Shown piece after piece: positions 59,624 through 64,000 of a stretch of DNA of 64,000 nt; the first letter of the stretch is position 1; every line of letters starts with the position of its first letter. The stretch is taken from contig CM075942.1 of NCBI GenBank assembly GCA_038030265.1, positions 13,102,029 through 13,166,028 on the forward strand, written 5' to 3'. The notes beneath the pieces were generated by a model, which was not told the origin of the DNA, searched no databases, and saw only the letters and a program-made list of their open reading frames with translations. The DNA comes from Corythucha ciliata. Lineage: Eukaryota > Arthropoda > Insecta > Hemiptera > Tingidae. Both the position numbers and the translations under genes were made by a program.

Positions 59624-60239
59624 GTAAACCAGTATTATTATTTTCGCTAGAGCGTCAAATTTCTCACATTCTTGTGCCATGATTGTAGCGTCATGGTTTC
59701 CTTGTGAGATGGTGGCAGTTGGAGAATCCGCAGGTGAGAAGGTGGCTGTTGGTTCTTCTGAAGGATCTTGTTGCTGGCAAGTACTTGTGCCAATCTCATC
59801 GTCATGAAAACCGTTCAGAACATCGAAAAACTCTTCCAAACGCTGATAGATCCGATCATCCGTGATTTCGTCGTGGTCATCGTCACCGTCAGAAATATCT
59901 CCCCGGCGAGGGTCGAGATAAAAAGTATTTTCTCCCCTCTACTACGAAAATGGATCTGGAAATGTGAAAAATAAATCCCATGTATCTCAACGGGACTTTG
60001 TCAAGGGGTCACAGTTGTCACCACCCTCCAACATGAAGTTCTACCCGTTCTTGGCGCGGTGTCACCTGTCACCAGTGTCACCACAACACTTCCGAGTATA
60101 TTATTCCGAGAAATCTCGCTAGGAACTTGATTAATACGTTAAATGAAATTTAGAGACTATACAAATGAGAAAACAATTAATAACTATTGAAATGTGAGAA
60201 ATAATGCTCAAAACTTACTTTCTTCAGCCGATCACTCAT
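59618..60239 (-). CDS. Possible two-exon acidic protein, unknown function (weak candidate)
   Basis: On the minus strand an ATG in good context (AACAATGAG, 60239) opens a 7-codon exon, MSDRLKK, ending at a textbook donor, GTAAGT (60218). A second exon could start after CGTAGTAG at 59938 and runs open to a TAA at 59618, giving about 113 residues. It is strongly acidic near its start (DGDDDHDEITDD), followed by IYQRLEEFFDVL and a Thr/Ser/Pro-rich stretch. The composition looks protein-like, not repeat-derived. Weak points: the stronger acceptor (TTTCACATTTCCAG, 17 nt upstream) would put two in-frame TAGs before the acidic frame, and no family is recognised. A short upstream ATG frame (MVRKK) precedes it. 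Confidence 0.3.
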
Positions 60240-60429
60240 TGTTTACTTCTTCCTGACCATGCGACTTGCCGGCGCACTATCATCAAAACAATGTTGCCAA
60301 CAGAAACCTGACGTCTTGAAGAAGAGAAATGAAACATTTCAGAAGTTCGAAGAAGTCCCACCAAAATACGAAAAAGAGAGAAATAATGGTATGTACCACA
60401 GGTGTCCCCTCGACAAGAATAGGGTTGTG

Positions 60430-61690
60430 AAGAGCTTAAACTTGCAATTTAACGAATAATCAGCCAAAAAAATTCATAATTGTGTGGATTTTTAGCTGCA
60501 AAATGAGGCAACTTCACGGCTATTAGCCCGTCTTTATGAGCGCTATACTCGCGCTAGATTAGGTCACTAATGAAAGTCCCCGAAACTTTCAATTTCCCAT
60601 AAACTAATTCACGAATTATACCAGATAAATGTAATTTCGCCTATTGTAAACTCAGAGCAATGAAATTTCGTGGCAATGTTTTTTTTATGCTATGTGGATG
60701 CAGTTCTGACCGGTTTGTCCACCGCACCGCGCGCTCATTAGGGAAAAAAAGGAATTTTCATAAATATATAAATTCCAGCGTAAATTTTTGCGAGAAAAAA
60801 GACCAGAAATTAGCGATTTTCTGAATTTTCACAGGGGAACATAGAATTTTGCAGATATTTAGCTCTCAAAAGTTGTGATTTTTTAGCGCTGTCATGACCT
60901 GCTTGATTGGTTTTCGCGTAGTCACTAGTGAAAGTTCCCAAAACCTTGCATTTTTTCGAAAAACATTGGCGATAAACTACAATTTTTGTGAATTTTCACC
61001 GTTTTCAGGCACCGTTTCGAAATTTGCAATTTCACAGAATTTGAGCTCCAAATAATGTAATTTTGTGGCCATTCATCGAGCAATCGTCAAAAAAAAGTAA
61101 AAAAAAAAAAAAAAATTTAAGGCGAATTTAAAATAACTTCTGGGATGAAATTTGAAAAAAGGAAAACTACTGCATATGCGGAATTTCCTGAAGATTAAAA
61201 CGAGTCATTAAAAACCAGGATTGGTGGGTAAATAAGGCGAGAAAATGTTGACCGAGAATTAGACGAGGGTTGATTTTGGGGGGTCGTTAAGGGGGTGCAA
61301 CTCCCCCTTAACGCAAGCACTATAAAAAAAAAGGTAACCCGGAACTTACTATCGTGCGAAAGTAAATATCGAATTAACACGCACAATTACAACTGACTTC
61401 AACGGACAAAAAACTTGCAATTTTCAAGATTTTCATATCTAAATATTGCAATTTTTGGCTCCAAGGTTGCAACTCAGTGGCTTTTCTGGCTTATCTGCTG
61501 TCATCACGTCAGACACTCATAATCACGTTGAAAGGTTAAATTATTGTTTACAATTTCGCTGTTTTTCGCCGTGACATATTGCGGCTGTTTGTTGCATACA
61601 CGAAGTTTCGCGGCAATCTATAGTCCCGAACATGCATTTAACGGATACTTAGCCTCGAAATTTACAAATAGCGTGGCTACTTGACATTTG
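60430..61690. repeat. F2 array
   Basis: F2 phrases ('aaacttgcaatttaacg', 'gcagatatttagctctc', 'aaatttgcaatttcacag') about every 30 bp, with GC-richer spacers near 60535 and 60900 ('cgctgtcatgacctgcttg'), about 360 bp apart. A long A run lies at 61098-61114. Confidence 0.6.
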
Positions 61691-61699
61691 TTAGCTGTG

Positions 61700-62060
61700 A
61701 ATCTGCGTTAAATTAGAGCTTTTTCTAAAACTTATTTTAGCCGCGGACTTGCCCCATGAAAATAATGTCCGGTAGCGCGAAACCGCAATGAACAGAAATA
61801 GGGGAGTAAACTGTGAATTTGTTTTCAGAAATAAAAAATCATTATTTTCCCAAAGTTCAGCTGCAAAGGAGCTCTGTTTATCCACAAGGGCCACGCTGCA
61901 TGTATTTTCTCACTGTTAGCCATATGCCAATGGGCGATTTTTCTCAATTTTAACCGCAGAATTGCCCCAAGAATAGATAACTAGTGTATTTCATCAATTT
62001 GAGCTGCAAAGTTACCTCAAGAAGGCCACTAATTAGTAATTTTTAAACATTTTCAGCAGT
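61700..62060 (-). repeat. F1 fragment, reverse orientation
   Basis: Degenerate reverse F1 units ('attttaaccgcagaattgcccc', 'gggcgatttttctcaatttt'); the last repeat block before single-copy-looking DNA. Confidence 0.5.
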
Positions 62061-62264
62061 GAACTTCCATAGTAGCGCTGTGGCATTCTTTTTAATTTGT
62101 CCTTGAAATATCGCTTCGAATTCCCGAAATGCCATATTTTTCCATGGACCCCCATTCTGCACGCTTCCAGTAGGCAGTACAAAATTACGCCCTGGTATCA
62201 TGTTATCGCCAATCCCTGATGATTCTTACACGTGCTCCAGCGAGCTAATTAAGTATCTTGTCAG

Positions 62265-62457
62265 TATCTTCTTGGATTGATACCCCGTCCTTTATTCCTA
62301 CTCCTCTCAATCCGGAGAAAGAAAAGTGTTTCCTTTTGTTAACAACGATGCCGAGAAGAGAGAGGAAAAATTCCATTTCAACTCCACATCTGGAACAATC
62401 TAACGTTGATAAATTAGACTCTCCCTTCGCCCTTCCATCTCTTACTTCCACTCCCAC
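62265..62457 (+). CDS. Exon-like segment, unknown product (very weak candidate)
   Basis: CTAAT, a possible branch point, lies 14 nt before CTTGTCAG (62264). The following 193 bp are open in one frame, containing FIPTPLNPEKEKCFLLLTT and an ATG (MPRRERKNS...), and stop against CAC/GTAAGC, a donor-like site at 62458. The composition is not simple sequence. Without a family match or a neighbouring exon this is only a candidate; the opposite strand is also open over much of it. Confidence 0.15.
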
Positions 62458-62459
62458 GT

Positions 62460-64000
62460 AAGCACAAACACCAATCTTCGTCCTTATCAACTACAGTGCG
62501 CGGGATTAAATAATACAGAAAAAGGGAACTGACAGGTTTTTTTCACTAAAAAGAATGAAAAAAAAAAAACCCTTCTTACCGGTGCGAACAAGAATGAAAT
62601 GGAAAGGTGCATTGTGTCGCTTAATGCCCAAAATCCCGCGAGATTGGAAAATGTAAGAACATGATGAAAGTAGGGGACGGTGGGAGGGGGAAGGGAAAGA
62701 AATGTGCGAAACACTTTCTCACCATCACAAAAAAACGTCTAAAGTTCAGAGCTGTTTTTATCCACCGGTGGGAGGGGGGAGCAAACTTGTATTTTAAACA
62801 ATTTGCCAATCGAGACCCGCAGGCGTTACACAGCGGTGATTTGAATGGAACACCGCGAAATTGTATGTTTTTAGAGAGTTTTTCGAGGTCTTTGTTTCTT
62901 CAAAACAGCGTTTTGTTATATCTGAATATCGCCCTTATTATGTTTAAGGTGAGAAATAGCATGATAGAGCTATTATAGTCAGGTTCTTCTCATTTTCATG
63001 ATTATGGGTTCATCCGTTGGGCTTGATATATAAAAAAAGCAGCCTTGGAAGATGTGCATTCTTTCACCTGCACCCTTCCTTTGAATTAGTTTAATTGGCC
63101 TTCAAAGCTTCTGCCGTAACGATGAAATTTGCCACGAAATGCTCTTTTTTACAAGGTGCGTGGAAACTTTTCTAAAAGAGCCCTCAATTTTCTTTCAAAC
63201 TCCTCACCTATTCACCTTAACAAGAGATTCGTTTAAAAAGTTATAAGCGTTTCCTATACTGAATCATGTAGGTAGATAGAGAGAGGGAAGAATGAAGTTT
63301 TATTTTTATTTTTTCCGTATTTTTAGAGCTTCCATCGATCAACGGAATCCTAAACTCCACCCGTTGTACCGTAATAAACCAAGCCAAAGCGACATTCGTC
63401 AACCTGTACACACACCATCCTCTCATCACCCACACAACACACATACTCACGTAACAAAGCGTCAAACTCATCTCAACGCCCAAACGGGTCACATGGTCGT
63501 GGGAGGGGGGGCAGCGTTTTGCCAGTACGGAAACACCGTGTGCTTGTGACGTTCGAATTAATTCAAGCAAATAATAACAATACATTAGGCTTTCACGGTT
63601 CGATTAATTTTGAGGACTCACGAATGTTAGCTCACGTTGATGTGTGGTGGGGTGATTTAGATTTATCGAGTGAAATCAATCATTCTTGGAATTCTGTTTT
63701 TTTCACGGTGAATTTGTTAAATCCTCCAACCCCCTACCAACGAGGTGGGATCTTTTGTCAACAGCGCTCAACCTTTTTTTCTTTGCGGAAAAAACAAACA
63801 AAAACTCTCGAAAGAATAAGAAGTTGCAAGGCATCATCTACGACGGTGTAAAAGATGATTTAAGAGCTCTTTTCGCGCGCAACCCAACAATGGCGAAGAA
63901 GAATGGAGCGCCCACGCATATTTCAATAAAACAATCGGACGGAGGTAAATACCTGCCGAGTAGACTAATGGGAGGGCGCACTGGTGGCTCATTGTTGTCT
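62460..64000. other. Single-copy-looking DNA, no gene recognised
   Basis: Short frames near 62661-62978, 63241-63585 (-) and 63519-63851 (+) show no domain. There are CA/CACA-rich and A/T-rich tracts (63410-63460, 62556-62570). No RNA gene was seen. Confidence 0.45.

Overview
This is a piece of a nuclear genome from a multicellular eukaryote, most likely an invertebrate animal. The bases are AT-rich with no operon layout, spliceosomal-type signals occur, and the one retroelement fossil I can place is a Pao/BEL element, a superfamily described from animals only. I cannot name the species. No host protein-coding gene can be called with confidence. Most open frames are short, begin at GTG/TTG/CTG rather than ATG, and fall in repeats or low-complexity DNA.

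The window is a mosaic of two textures. Roughly 24 kb (my sum of block lengths) is made of degenerate arrays with a period near 30 bp. They fall in four motif families, called F1 to F4 here: F1 core CGCTAATTCGCGGCTAAAAT, F2 core GAAACTTGCAATTTCGCGG, F3 core AAACCAAATTTCGCGGATTT, F4 core TTGGCCATTTTTAGCGCG. F1 is the largest and flips strand repeatedly: forward 7.3-8.05 kb, reverse 8.1-9.5, forward 9.75-11.5, reverse 19.7-21.4, and so on. Flips often coincide with GC-rich sequence resembling transposon ends (CAGTGGCG...). The other texture is single-copy-looking DNA with very many poly-G/poly-C runs of 9-14 nt, pyrimidine tracts and GA microsatellites (1.8-7.3, 14.8-18.6, 24.1-30, 34.6-38.3, 44.5-47.1, 49.8-53.2 and 62.1-64 kb). 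I see no gene there apart from one weak exon candidate.

Definable mobile elements are: a TTAA-flanked miniature element with 45-bp inverted ends (4570-4718); a 1.7-kb element of reverse F1 repeats with 8-bp target duplication (8056-9750); a four-armed hairpin cluster (11729-12112); two inverted copies of a hAT-like non-autonomous element about 40 kb apart (12540-14738 and 54054-55907), the second with an intact 8-bp duplication; a Pao/BEL relic that has lost reverse transcriptase and the integrase core (about 32785-34540); and a 2.5-kb foldback structure whose 335-bp arms are about 96% identical by eye (57014-59491). One degenerate tRNA-Thr(AGT)-like sequence lies in an inverted repeat at about 30.2 kb.

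The only host-gene candidates are weak: a two-exon acidic open frame on the minus strand (60239 to 59618), an exon-like segment on the plus strand touching it (59501-59623), and an exon-like segment at 62265-62457. All need transcript evidence. There is no evidence of genes working together; the window is best read as repeat-dominated intergenic or intronic DNA.
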